Shown: positions 46,614-57,820, counted from the stretch's first letter. The stretch: DNA of 64,000 bases from Undaria pinnatifida (GCA_012845835.1 JABAKD010000027.1:11459487-11523486); one strand, 5' to 3'. A program made the numbers and translations. Notes: a model not told the origin generated them from the sequence alone.

Positions 46614-46957
46614 GACTCATCGAACACCTCACGGCTCTTCGAGCTTGGTGCAAGCAATACCTGTTTGGTCGGTTAAAACCCGGCATGCTCCGTCCCGGTA
46701 TTTGTAGCGATGCGAGGGTCTATGGTCATACGACGGCGGCCATGCATGAGCATCAACTACACCCCCCCCCCCCGTCACTTTGTTACTCGCCGAACACCTC
46801 ACCGCGCTTCGCGCTTGGTGCATGCCATGTCTACCTGGTTCATGAAGACTCAACGTGCTCCGTCCCGGCATAGTAAGGATGCGAGGGTGTATGGCCATAC
46901 GACTACGGCCATGCACACAACTCTGGCTACACCCCCCCGTGACTTTGCCTTCATGTG
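46614..46957 (+). repeat. Direct duplication, ~170-bp unit, two copies
   Basis: Shared blocks in order: CGAACACCTCACSGC, CTTGGTGCA, TGCTCCGTCCCGG, GATGCGAGGGT, ATACGAC and CGGCCATGCA, each followed by a poly-C run before GTCACTTTG or GTGACTTTG. Confidence 0.75.
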
Positions 46958-47486
46958 TTTCTATCAAGGGTTCACTTGTCCCCCTGTTAATATTCGTAAT
47001 CGTCGATTTCGGTCTGGTTTGCCAACTCGCGCTCTCGCACTTTCAGTGACAGCAAAACTACTCAGCATCATTTTATTACTGCTGTTGCTGTGTCGAGGAT
47101 CACGTGTTTCTGTTGGTGGTGGTGGTGTCGTTCATGTTGCTGCTTCTTCTGATGTTGCCGCTGTATTCTTATTTTATTTTCATTTTGTTTTGCTCCTCAC
47201 ATACCATACCACGGCATTAACTAGCTGTTGCGCTGTTGCGCGGGGGCAACATTAGGGTCAACATAACCGTTGTGCACACCTGTCGCCGCGAGGCTGGTTG
47301 CGCGCCGCGTAACACGCGATTTTGGGCGCCCGAAATTTCGCCATCGGCGAAGATTCTTGTTGCGGCTTTTTTCTTCGACGCAGGCGAAAAACAATTACGT
47401 AGTAGATTTTTATCAAAATCATCGCCCGCAGGCGAAAAAACTGCTAGGCCTATATTCGCGCATGTATCGCAATTTTTTCGCCTTCG
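46958..47486. other. No gene identified
   Basis: Short frames only. Confidence 0.4.
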
Positions 47487-47697
47487 ATCAAGGCTACGGT
47501 ATTATAAAAATTAAAATACACTCCAGCTGTGAGATCGAAGAATTTGTCGAAACTCATCTTAGCAAGCTGTGTGTGACACTTCGATCGCGCGTATTACGGG
47601 TTGTGTGTCCTCATTAAGAATATAGGTCGGCGACTCCCCTTGCAACTACAGTGTAGACATCAGGGTCAACAGGGTGATGTTAGGCAGTCTGCGCGTT
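47487..47697 (+). mobile_element. R1 terminal copy joined to a MITE-B end
   Basis: GATCAAGGCTACGG (14 bp of a MITE-B terminus) runs directly into TATTATAAAAATTAAAATAC, the R1 start. R1 then continues to GGCAGTCTGCGCGTTATTG. Confidence 0.7.
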
Positions 47698-48268
47698 ATT
47701 GTAGTATCAAACCCCCAGTTTTCACTACCAAGTGTTCACTATTAATATCATACTGTCACACTCGCGCGAATGACTCTTTGCCTCAACGACAAAAACACGT
47801 TCGGCGATTGTTTCTTCGAAGCGTAGCTAGCCACCCCTTTTCGTATTATTACCGACAAATATGTTAAACAGCACGAAAACCTATGACCGCAAGGGAGGAG
47901 GTCCTTCGGGAGCCCTCCGGGGGCCCTCTCGGGGGGGGGGGCTCTCGGGGGGGGGCTGCGGGGGGGTTGCGCGCCTGCGGCGTGCAACAGACGCCAAACC
48001 ACTAATTAATTAATGCCCTGTACCATACAATCTATTATCTTCGGTTTTTTTTCTTCTCTTCCCTAGATCCGGGGTCACCACCGAGCAGGCTTTTCTCCCC
48101 CCTCGCCAACACGTCACGTCCTTCATTTATGTCGCGAGAAGGCTTCAACCCTATCTTCCCTCGACTACTCGCATCAAATTGGGCCTACATACCATGTAAT
48201 ATACTTGGTATAATGCATTCCCTTCGCGACACTACCAGTGCCAACAACAGTCAGTAGCACATACACAG
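47698..48268. other. No gene; G-rich tract and dispersed repeat copy 2
   Basis: 47,920-47,970 has G runs of 7-12. 48,060-48,195 matches the repeat at 40,985-41,135 (GATCCGGGGTCACC, CTTTTCTCCCCCCTCGCC, TCGCATCAAATTGGGC). Confidence 0.5.
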
Positions 48269-48704
48269 TCAGTCAGTCGCCCCGGCGGCGTATCAGGTTT
48301 TCCTTTTCTTTTCTTTCCTTTCCTTTCCTTTATCTTCTTTTCTTTTCTTTGTTTCTTTTTCTCCAATTGACTTATGCCTGTCGTGCGTATGCGTAGTGAT
48401 AGATACGACGTGTAATATACGTGGTAGTCTTCCTTGGGTGGCAATCGGAATATTTGGTTTCTCCAGGCGTGAGTAGTGAGACGTATGCACCGGCCTGGAC
48501 CTGGCACATCGTAGACTGACTCCCGATTTCACTTTTATATGTTTCTGGTGGAGGCATGAATTGCGTCAGCTGTGATATATGCGTGTACCACCTTGGGTTG
48601 TGTGTGTTTTTCCATGGGGTATTCCTCAGCTCCAGAGTGACTGGAGCCTGTCCTGTGACCACGGACTTGATTATGCGAGTTAATGTAAGAACAACAACAA
48701 CAAC
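48269..48704 (+). mobile_element. Retroposon-like repeat, copy 1, with pyrimidine tract and (AAC)n tail
   Basis: GTCGCCCCGGCGGCGTATCA, then a TTTTC-rich tract, CCAATTGACTTATGCCTGTC, a body nearly identical to 54,661-54,998, and the 3' end GAGTTAATGTAAGAACAACA. The body is conserved almost base for base between the two copies. Confidence 0.72.
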
Positions 48705-49010
48705 AAGAGCCTGGTATACGTCAGTTTCGTGAGTTCGAATCCCCCCGAGTGCATACGTACTCGTATAAATTCGTGGGGATTTTTTCTCTCGCACAAATTG
48801 ACGTGTGGAAAGCGCGAGAGCGTGAGTTAGCAACACTCGATGAAAAATCGACGAGCAGTGGGATTGATGAATCGATGGAATATCGACGAGCAGTGGGATT
48901 GCTGAACCCTATGCGCGATAAAAAAATTGAAGGCAAGAACCGGGGAGGGAGAAAGGACGACACCTGCGACCACGGCTTGTCCAGAAGCTGGAAAGTAGAA
49001 GTGTGCGAAA
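48705..49010 (+). mobile_element. tRNA-related retroposon fragment (plus), inverted partner at 54.1-54.4 kb
   Basis: CGTGAGTTCGAATCCCCCCG carries a B-box. It is followed by AAATTGACGTGTGGAAAGCG, TCGACGAGCAGTGGGATTG (twice) and GAAAGTAGAAGTGTGCG, all present in reverse orientation at 54,097-54,360. Confidence 0.62.
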
Positions 49011-49709
49011 AAAAAAAGAAGAAAAAAAAACAATAGTTAGTAGAGAACAGACCAAACAAAAGTGCTCCTAAAAAGCCCCTGCATTCGGATTCTTGTCTGT
49101 CTGGGTGCTGCGCCGGCGACGCCTGTTGGGTGGTGCCATCTGCTTAGTTGCTGTGCCTTTAGATTGATTTATTATTTAGATTCGATTTTTTGTGTTGAGC
49201 AACTCGTGGAGCACGGCGGTGATGATGACGGTATTGGCACCATGGTCGTCAGAACCAGAGCGCAGGTGATAGACCATGCGGCAACGCTCCTACTCCCCCC
49301 CCTGCAGCAGTAAGGTTATTCGAAACCCAATGTGGCTCCTGCCCCCGACGTGGGTTGTGTGGCTTCATCTATTTTGATGCTAGGTGTACCTTCGGTTTTT
49401 TTTTCTCAGTCTGCTCGTGCTGTCCTGTTGCCTTCTTTGTTTCCAGTTGTTCTTCCCGTAGTTTTTCCATTCTTTCTCATACGAATTGCATCCGCCTCCG
49501 TTTCCTCTCCCGCCCCCGCCACCACACACACCACCAAAACATCACACACCCCACACACGCACACAAAAACACCCTCCCCTTCCCCCGCTACCCCACCTAA
49601 AATCATAATCTGTCATATAACAAACCCCACCCGTCAGGTGATATCACCCCTTTACATCCATGCGGTAGCTCCAATATATTTAGTATATATGGTCTTCAAG
49701 GTAAAATTG
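49011..49709. other. No gene identified; C/A-rich low-complexity stretch
   Basis: 49,500-49,640 is C/A-rich (CACACACC type). Frames are short and compositional. Confidence 0.4.
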
Positions 49710-50163
49710 ACCCCCCCCTCGCCCCTCCTTCCCCACCACGCCACCATCGCCTAGACCTGGCACCACGCGTGCAATTAAACTCCATGTACATCTATGCGCC
49801 CTAAAACTGTTGGGACCCCCCCTCTCCCCCCCTTAAAAACCCCGCCCTCCCTTCACCGGTTATACGACTTGCAGTATTTAGTCTATACATGATAAACTGA
49901 TGCATTTCTTGCACAGCTGCCAGATTTTGTCCACCTAAAATCGGGCTTTTTGGTTTTCGCGCACAGGTTGATTAACGTCACCCTGTTGACCCTGGTACAA
50001 CCTGCACTGTACATCTAAGGGGAGTCGCCGACTAATATGGACACTCACCCATTAATACGCGCGATCGGAGTACGAGTATCACGCGCAACTTGCAAAGATG
50101 AGTGTCGACGAAAACAATTCGATCTCACAGCTGGAGTGTACTTTTATTTTTACAACATTATTA
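49710..50163 (-). mobile_element. R1 repeat, minus orientation
   Basis: ATCGCCTAGACCTGGCACCA, poly-C runs, GTTGACCCTGGTACAACC and GATCTCACAGCTGGAGTGTA in the order expected for a reversed copy. Confidence 0.7.
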
Positions 50164-51487
50164 TCGATTTCTTTTTTTTTCTTTTTTCTTCTTTTCGTTG
50201 CAAATAGTCTGGTGTGCTGGTTTGAATATCTGGTTGCCCGCGTGTTCACTGCGGTTGATTGCATCACCAATCACCTTGCTGTGTTTGTAGTGTTCATCTC
50301 CATCTCCTAGTTTGTGGCCACAGCAGAGCTCGTCTCTGCTCTGTTAATAGGAAGGATCGTCGAGGGCACCCGCTGTGCTGAATTTAAATGGGTGGTAAGA
50401 TCAGTGTAATGTGAAGAACACCTTGAGAACACACACCTCGCTGTACGACGTAGTGGTGATGCCTATGTACACCTGGTACCTGGTACCTGGTACATACGAC
50501 CACCGACTACGACAGATCATGTGACGGTATACATATGTATGTGAAGACATGAGTATTGAAATGTGAGATCGACACCAACAACCTCGTAGTGCCAGTACTT
50601 ATTAATAGTACTGATTGTATACTCGTATGACCATCGACTATGCAGGCGGTAAAACAATATGGTACGGCCATGGATTGAAGCGTGACAACATACAACAACC
50701 TGGTGCTACCTGCATTATTATGTGCATGATGTCTCTGATACAAAGCGACATTTTCAACCGTACATTTTCAGCAGTATTCGATACAGCTAGACGCCGGTAT
50801 TCTTCTCGAGCTGCTTCCAACAAAAACTTAGGAAGAGAGATTCAGCACGAAAGTATTTTGTGTATGCTTCACACGCATCGCGTACGTGGGTACATAGATC
50901 ACAAGACAGATCGAATCGTCCACAAAGGAAGACCCCCCCCAGGACGGAGGATCCGACACAGAACACGGAGTAACCAGCTGTGTGCTCAAGGAGAAACATC
51001 ATCGCGGTCGCCAACGCAAGTCACAGCACAACATGCTGCTGCAGCCAATGTCGCATGATAAATCCCTAGTATATTCCCAAGAGTGCCAAAAAATACGTGC
51101 GACTTCGGCGATGGTACCTGACACGAATTCCTGGTATCCTCAATCTCCCAGCCGGGCTGAGGTGCTGAGGGGGATTTTTCATCTCAAGATATACGAACAA
51201 GACCGACATCATCGTATTCTTATATCCCCGTTTCCTCGCAGGATGCTCGTACCGCCCACATCATACGTGGATGAAATAAAATTGAGACATCAGCGACGTC
51301 TTCTTCCAATGCACACGGACAAAACAGCCGACACAATCACTTATCGGCGGTCGGCCATCATTTATTGTCGAAAACAGCTAGGAAAGACTACATTGTTATT
51401 ATTATATTTTATTTTTTTTGCCCTCTCCCACAATATTGCGTACAAGCCGTTCCGATGTAAACCGAATGTCCTTCCGTAACATAAAGA
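50164..51487. other. No gene identified
   Basis: A 147-codon plus frame (50,615-51,058) and several overlapping frames lack any recognisable domain. A CCTGGTA triplication lies near 50,470. Confidence 0.35.
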
Positions 51488-51860
51488 GTCCCCCCCCACC
51501 CCCGCTCCCTTTTGATCAAAACCAGGCCCGCATGTCCTTCAAAACTCCGCCTTCCCCTCACCGGTTATTTGACTTACAGGATTCACTTGATAAACTGATG
51601 CATTTCCTTCTACAGCTGTCAGATTTTGTCCCCCGAAGAAACGGGTTTTATGGTTTCCGCGCACAGACTGACTAACATCACCCTGTTGACCCTGATTGCT
51701 ACAACATTGCAGTTAGTTGTAAGGGGAGTCGCCGACCTATATCCTGAATGAGGACGCACAACCCGTGATACGCGCGATCGAAGTATTACACACAGCTTGC
51801 AAAGATGAGTTGCGACAAAATATTTGATCTCACAGCTGGAGTGTTTTTTTACTGTATTTT
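51488..51860 (-). mobile_element. R1 repeat, minus orientation
   Basis: CCCTTTTGATCAAAACCAGG, TTGACTTACAGGATTCACTT, TCACCCTGTTGACCCTGATT and CTCACAGCTGGAGTGTTTTT. Confidence 0.75.
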
Positions 51861-53043
51861 ATTAACAGCAATATATACCTGGTATGATACAACAGCTGAA
51901 ACACACGTGTCAACAGACACAAACGCAAGGTACCCGCGTCGCAATTTGTCGTTTTTTTTGTTGTCGTCGTTTGGACGTTTTGAACAACTAATAATAATAA
52001 GATTTGTTGCTGTTGTTCGGCTACTTGCTCTTCGAGCTATGTTTGACACAGAACACATACGACGTATCCATCCACGGACGAGCAACCACCGCCTCCCCCC
52101 TCCCCTCCCGTCTGTTTTTCTACGTATGTATGTACAAAATTCAAATATCATTCTCCCTCCACGTACATACGATACCACAGGCATTACGTCGCGGTCCCTC
52201 AGCGCGGCGCGGTCCTCTAACGCACTATGATACAGCGCAACAAATCCCTTGCCCACACGACCACGCGCAAAAACCTTTTCTGGGACTGCCCATCACTGTA
52301 CAGAAACGTGGACTACAGACAGACATTAGTACCGCCTGCCTGATAAGAAACCGGGATAGCGTTTGTTGGGGATTTTTTCTTCTTAAACTCTGTTGTTTCT
52401 TATTTTGAATAGGACAGGTGCTGTACCAATATATATGTATTTGAAGGCAGACATTGTGTCACCCGAAGTCACCGGAAGAGGGGGGTGTGCAGCCTTAAAG
52501 CCTAAAGGGGTTTGAGGTCAGCTTGACACGGGGAGGAGACTTCAAGGCAACATTGGGTGCCGCGATGGGTTGTATGACACGTGATGTATGTTGTACAGCA
52601 GTTTTCATCAACCAAGGCCAACAACACGGACTGACGGATGGGGAATCCGGACGTGGTTCGACAACAAATTCGCGTGATCCCGATCCGCATATAAATACTA
52701 CAACAGAGTACTCGTAGTAGCCGAACGTGTACTTCGAAGTATACGATGTATCATGACAGGTGGGTGCATAACAAGGTGCTGAAGCAGGTGATGACGTGTA
52801 GTCTGCTTTAGTTTAAAAAATGCTGGGCGCAAGAGAAACGGCGCTATCATACCATTAATTCGAGTACGTACGTACTCTGTTCTCTGCGCAAGTAAGCATG
52901 TATGTATGTTACGTCGTACGCAAGTGGGGTCTATCGCACACATAACGAGATAAAAAGAGGGGACGGGCACACCACCAAACTACCGCCGCGATAAATATGC
53001 ATCCCGAACAGCATGCGACACGCGGCCATTAATTGTCAATTCT
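51861..53043. other. No gene identified
   Basis: Frames up to 141 codons overlap on both strands without domain or splice evidence. Confidence 0.35.
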
Positions 53044-53661
53044 TCACTCACCCCTGCTTTTTTCGCGAACGCCTTCGGTATCATGCTGACTTGTAAATTC
53101 GCTCAACTCCTCCTCCTGCTGTCCAAGATTAGCGCCAGCGCCACCACCAGCGAAAGGAAGGGAGCTACCACGCACTGCTCTCTTTGGTGCAAACCCCTCC
53201 TCCTGCTGCCCAAGATTAGCGCCAGGGTCACCACCAGCGAAAGGAAGGGAGCTACCACGCACTGCTCTCTTTGGTGCGACCCCCGCCGCATCGACTCCGA
53301 GCGTGGTAAATCTACCACTACTAACAGGGCTGGAAAAAAATCCGACAAGAACCAGCCCAATCCGAGATATATGTCGAAAATAGCTCAAAGTTGGGCGCAG
53401 TATTGCCGGACAAGCACTCCCCGTCATCGGGCGTGCAAGCTCTGCATGGGAACCAATGTCCAGCACCACCATGCGAAGCTGTATCGACCAGGGGCTGTGG
53501 CTCTGATAAATTGAGCTGAAAGAAGGGAAGAGGGGGAGACAGAGACAACAGACCACTGCAGGGAAGGGACGGGAGTAGAGCTGATTGTTGTGCGCTGTGC
53601 GCAGGGCGCTGTCGTGGGAGGCAATCCAGGAATCATAGAATATTGCCTCAGGAAAAGTCAC
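53044..53661 (-). CDS. Candidate minus-strand coding segment with duplicated 29-residue motif
   Basis: An open frame of about 205 codons. The C-terminal half reads as a hydrophilic Gly/Glu/Lys/Arg-containing sequence with two 29-residue repeats (APKRAVRGSSLPFAGG, then GANLGQQEE) and a charged tail ending EKSRGE. Upstream it reads VVLDIGSHAELARPMTG, which also looks protein-like. A polypyrimidine-AG (GGATTTTTTTCCAG) near 53,330 could be an acceptor, so this may be a last exon rather than one continuous frame. No family is recognised and no function is assigned. The opposite strand is also open (53,083-53,514), which lowers confidence. Confidence 0.35.
   Translation of the reverse strand: MTFPEAIFYDSWIASHDSALRTAHNNQLYSRPFPAVVCCLCLPLFPSFSSIYQSHSPWSIQLRMVVLDIGSHAELARPMTGSACPAILRPTLSYFRHISRIGLVLVGFFSSPVSSGRFTTLGVDAAGVAPKRAVRGSSLPFAGGDPGANLGQQEEGFAPKRAVRGSSLPFAGGGAGANLGQQEEELSEFTSQHDTEGVREKSRGE
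53106..53279 (-). repeat. 87-bp direct duplication (two units)
   Basis: Two adjacent 87-bp units differing at a few positions only. The length is a multiple of 3, so the frame above is kept. Confidence 0.85.
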
Positions 53662-53939
53662 TAATAGCTTTTTCCCACGAGTTTTGGCCTGCGAGCAACT
53701 CTATACTACTAGTATATTAATATTACCTACCGAGTCGTCGTAGGCCGCCGTTCTCGCCCGTTCATCCACGATGGTGACGCAGCCAATGGAACATTCAAAA
53801 TGTTTAACGGCGATATTACTTACATCCCTGATTTTATTATTATCAAAGTAAAGGCCAAACAAGGAAAAAGCCTGCAAATTTGTACCTGGTAGTTGAGAGC
53901 GTCGAACAATCGAAATGAAATTTCAATGTTCGTGGAACG
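53662..53939. other. No feature identified
   Basis: AT-rich; nothing recognised in under 300 bases. Confidence 0.4.
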
Positions 53940-54100
53940 CATCAGCGCATTAGTTATGAAAAATATTTCGGGGACGTCAGCCGTGAGTTCGACGAATTTC
54001 AGGTCAATACTCATATTTTCAAGCTGCGTTGTATAATCTTGTTGTTGGTGGTGTTGTTGTTCTCACATAAGCTCGCATCAAGTCCGTCCGTGGTCACATT
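53940..54100. mobile_element. Diverged R1 end and reversed retroposon tail
   Basis: 53,965-54,030 resembles the R1 terminus (GTCAGCCGTGAGTTCGACG, TTCAAGCTGCGTTG). 54,040-54,095 is a reversed (AAC)n tail with CCGTGGTCACA. Confidence 0.45.
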
Positions 54101-54415
54101 TTGTTTTTCTTTCGCACACTTCTACTTCCCTGCTGATGGATGAGCCGTGTTCACAGGTGTCGTCCCTTCTTCCCCCCTGTTCTTGCCTTCAATTTTTATC
54201 GCGCATAAATAGGGTGTAGCAATCCCACTGCTCGTCGATTTTTAATCAAGTGCCTATAACTCACACGCTCTCGCGCTTTCCGCAAGTCAATTTGTGCGCA
54301 AGAAAATGTCCCACGAATTTATACGATTATGCACTCGGAGGGATTCGAACTCACGAAACTAACCTATAGCAGGCTCGAGGATAACCTTGTACGCCGCCGG
54401 GGCGACCCATATGTT
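54097..54415 (-). mobile_element. tRNA-related retroposon, minus orientation
   Basis: The minus strand begins GGTCGCCCCGGCGGCGTACA, then CGTGAGTTCGAATCCCTCCG, a spacing reminiscent of tRNA A and B boxes. It then has the same body as 48,740-49,000, including the TCGACGAGCAGTGGGATTG block. Confidence 0.6.
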
Positions 54416-54456
54416 CGCCCAATGCCATCCTTAGCCAGTTCCTAGGGTCTGCTAGT

Positions 54457-54998
54457 ATGACATTTTTCTTTCTTTTCTTTTTCTATTCCTTTTTTCTTTT
54501 TTTCTCTTCTTCTTTCCTTGCTTTCCTGTCTTGTCTTTTCTTGCTTTTCTTGTCTTTTTCTTCTCTTTGCTTGCCTTTTTCGTCTTGTTTCGCTTTTTCT
54601 TCTCTTTTCTTTCCTTTCCTTTATCTTTTCTTCTTTTCTTTGTTTCTTCTTCTCCAATTGACTTATGCCTGTCGTGCGTATGCGTAGTGATAGTTACTAC
54701 GTGTAATATATACGTGGTAGTCTTCCTTGGGTGGCAATCGGAATATTTGGTTTCTCCAGGCGTGAGTAGTGAGACGTATGCACCGGCCTGGACCTGGCAC
54801 ATCGTAGACTTACTCCCGATTTCACTTTTATATGTTTCTGGTGGAGGCATGAATTGCGTCAACTGTGATATATGCGTGTACCACCTTGGGTTGTGTGTGT
54901 TTTTCCCTGGGGTATTCCTCAGCTCCAGAGTGACTGGAGCCTGTCCTGTGACCACGGACTTGATTATGCGAGTTAATGTGAGAACAACAACAACAACA
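54457..54998 (+). mobile_element. Retroposon-like repeat, copy 2, with long pyrimidine tract and (AAC)n tail
   Basis: About 200 bp of T/C-only-like sequence (54,457-54,655), then CCAATTGACTTATGCCTGTC and a 340-bp body nearly identical to 48,370-48,704, ending GAGTTAATGTGAGAACAACA. Confidence 0.72.
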
Positions 54999-55045
54999 AA
55001 ATATAAACAGACAGCTCTTGTACCGCTACTCTGCCTTTTTAGTAC

Positions 55046-55770
55046 GTATTATATTATAAAAGCTAAAATACACTCCATCCAGCTGTGAGATCGACTATTT
55101 TGTCGAAACTCAACAGATATCTTTGCAAGCTGTGTGTGATACTCCGATCGCGCGTATTACGGGTTGTGTGTCCTCATTAAGGATATAGGTCGGCGACTCC
55201 CCTTGCAACTACAGTGTAGCTATCAGGGTCAACAGGGTGATGTTAGGCAGTCTGTGCGCGGAAACTATTAAACCCGTTACGGAGAGGGACAAAATCTGAC
55301 AGCTGTGGAAGGAAATTCATCAGTTTATCAAGTGAATCCTGCAAGTCGAATTTCCGGTGAGGGGAGGGCGGAGTTTTTAAGCACGTGGGGGCCTGATTGT
55401 GATCAAAATGGGGGCGGGAGGGGGGGAGAGGGGGGAGGGGACGGGTGGGGCAGGCTAATTTGTGCGTGGAAACTGTAAATATTTTTCATGGGGGAGGGGG
55501 GGGGGGGTTGTGGTGGGGGGGGGCGGGGGGCGGGGGGGGAGGGCTTTAGGTCACATATATGTAGTAGGGGTTTGCTATATACGCGTGGTGCTAGGTCTAG
55601 GCGATGGTGCAGGTGGTGGGGAAGGAGGGGGCGTTGGGGGCGGGGGTGGGTGGGAACTGCAGCAGCAGCATGGACGGCTCTAAAACGATAGCGATATCCA
55701 GGGCGTGCAAGTGTTTATTTCTCTGGCGGATTTCGTGTTAGGTGGGGCGTTTAAGCAAGAGGAAGGGAGG
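55046..55770 (+). mobile_element. R1 repeat, long copy
   Basis: Starts ATTATAAAAGCTAAAATACA and carries all R1 blocks, including CGTGGTGCTAGGTCTAGGCG and AGCAGCATGGACGGCTCTAA. G-rich core at about 55,415-55,545. A small internal insertion (ACAGAT) interrupts the first block. Confidence 0.78.
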
Positions 55771-55854
55771 GGGGGATAATATCTAGCACATCAGGAAGTT
55801 AACCTACACACAGCTGTGAGAGAAAATGGGGTCCGATAATTTTAGGTATAATAT

Positions 55855-55985
55855 GCAAATGTAGAGGACACACAGCCCGTAATACGCGCGATCGGAGTAT
55901 CACACACAGCTTGCAAAGATGAGTTTCGACAAAACATTCGATCTCACAGCTGGAGTGTACTTTAATTTTTATAATAATATATATG
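55855..55985 (-). mobile_element. R1 terminal fragment, minus orientation
   Basis: GGACACACAGCCCGTAATAC, TTGCAAAGATGAGTTTCGAC and CTCACAGCTGGAGTGTACTT. Confidence 0.75.
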
Positions 55986-56598
55986 CAGAGTCAATGGAGT
56001 ACGAGGTATCCATGCGACTTGGTGAGTAAATAATACCCCGGTATGAAATGCTAATCAAGTCCATTATTTGTAAAAAATGAAAAAATACACTTCAGCTACT
56101 CACTATCGGAATAGTACTGAAATTTCGCGAGATACCGACAAACGTGATCGACGGTGAAATAGACGGTAAACAGGTAGAACAACAGCAGCAGCACAGCAGT
56201 CTCCGGTCTCCGTCTAAAGCGCGAGGACAGCAAAATGACGCCATACAACCGCCATACTGGCGGAAGCCCATTACTACTAGGTACGGCTACTGGTCTATTT
56301 ATAATACCCGAGCACAACAGCAGCAGTAAAAATATTGCTTATTTCTCATGGGTCAAGCCCGAGCACCAACACTGTCGTACCCAGTACTAGGGCATGACAT
56401 TGCGTTGTCGAATGCATTACGATGCATTATCTCTGTGTCGTGGCTTGTGACCACAGAGCTGATCTTTCTAGGGTGAAGAATCAGTACGGACACTGGGTGT
56501 GCTGGATGTCGACGAGTAGAAGAACGGTTTAATGTGAAGAACACACACACACACACACCAACCAAATCTGAAATTGGTACTGCCTGTCTGTGGACGTC
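55986..56598. other. No gene identified
   Basis: Short frames only; a CA microsatellite near 56,540-56,558. Confidence 0.4.
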
Positions 56599-56844
56599 AT
56601 GTGGTCTAGGTTTGCGTTCTCGTTAGCATTTATACTTCTGTTGTGCGTACATTTCTGTTGTGTGTTTGCCTGTAGTCTGCAGCCTGGTGATCATTCGATG
56701 CCACTGCAGCGGTACTCTATAGTAGTGAGCCGGCGTGTCCGAGCCGGAAATACCGGCATTATAGCGGCAACCGGAAGGACTCTGGAAGCCGCCACTACGA
56801 ACTGGTTGTACGCATCTTTTGCTGTACCAAGCGAGTGCCAAAGT

Positions 56845-56846
<2 letters not shown>
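56599..56846 (+). CDS. Candidate short secreted-type frame or first exon
   Basis: From the ATG at 56,599 the frame begins MWSRFAFSLAFILLLCV, then HFCCVFAC: a positively charged start and a long hydrophobic core like a signal peptide, followed by about 55 polar residues. The frame continues into a poly-T tract (poly-Phe), which is unlikely to be coding. If real, this is a first exon with a donor before the T run. No homologue is recognised. The chance of a spurious frame is high. Confidence 0.25.
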
Positions 56847-56877
<31 letters not shown>

Positions 56878-56953
56878 CCCCCGGTGGATGGGGAAAAATA
56901 AAGCTTTAGCTCACCACACTTCCGCGTATTTTCATACGCGTCGTGTGTCGATT
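56847..56953 (-). repeat. Dispersed repeat with 29-nt T run, copy 2
   Basis: T29, then CCCCCGGTGGATGGGGAAAA and the same 75-bp block as 42,650-42,727. On the minus strand this is a sequence ending in a poly(A) tail, like a retroposed transcript end. Confidence 0.6.
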
Positions 56954-57035
56954 TTTTTTTTGTTTTATTATTATAGCGGGGATATTATAGCGGGCAACCG
57001 GCACTGCTCAACCTGCGCATAGCTATACTATCATA

Positions 57036-57820
57036 AGGCCATTTCTTATGCAGTCGGATTCCGCCAGTCGAAAACGGCCCTTTTCGACTGGACTTTGTCC
57101 GACTGGATCCTTCTGGTCCTTCTTCTTATCGTCAGTCGAGTTGATTTTATAGTTTTTGTGCTCTTCCTAGCGGCGGTTGGTGTGAGGGAGTACTGCTGTA
57201 CAGCAGGCAAAATCTGTTGGCAACTCTGTGCTTCGCGCTGTCTCCGCGAGCAACGGCTCGCCGAACCTTTGTCCCAGCGAGTTGGTGGCTTTGGGCTTAG
57301 CCGAAAGCCGCCAAAGCTACGTTCGTGGAGTTGCACTCAGCCGAGAGCCGCCAAAGCTACAGCAGGCGCAGCCGTTGTTGGCAGCATGGGATCGAGACCG
57401 CGCGCTGCTGCCGTCGTGTTATACACGCTGCTGGCGAGCGGAACCAGGAATGCGCCACGCTGACTTGCTGTGAGAAGCAACAGCAGGGATAGCCAAGCCA
57501 GCGTCAGCGCCTTGTATGATACTGCAGTGTGGTACCTGGTATGGGTGTGTGGCCGTGTGGCCGTGTGGCCGTGTGTGTGTGTGTTTGGTGGTGGGATGGG
57601 CGATGTGATCGGTTCAAAAAACACGTGTAGAACTTTTTCGACTGAGTTTTTCGACTCGAAAAAGTCGAGTTTTTCGACGGGATCCGCCAGTCGGAATTCT
57701 CAGTCGAAAAAAGTTGAGTCGAAAAAAGCCCTTTTTCGACTGCGTAAGAAAGCCCGATTTGAGCTTCAGTCCAAAAAGGCCGTTTTCGACTGACAAATCC
57801 GACTGCATAAGAAATGGCCT
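57036..57820. mobile_element. 785-bp non-autonomous DNA transposon with ~43-bp inverted termini
   Basis: Left terminus AGGCCATTTCTTATGCAGTC + GGATTCCGCCAGTCGAAAAC + GGCC. The complement of the right end is the same except for a few positions near the middle. The subterminal zones, especially the right one, repeat TTTTCGACTG and its complement many times, as seen in transposase-binding regions. An internal GCCGCCAAAGCTAC is repeated at about 57,309 and 57,348. No transposase is seen, and no clear target duplication is visible (flanks ..CTATCATA and AGACTAAT..). Confidence 0.72.

Noticed and set aside
47698-48000. Possible rRNA or structured RNA in GC-rich sequence
   Set aside because: No recognisable rRNA words; the GC richness is due to homopolymer G runs.
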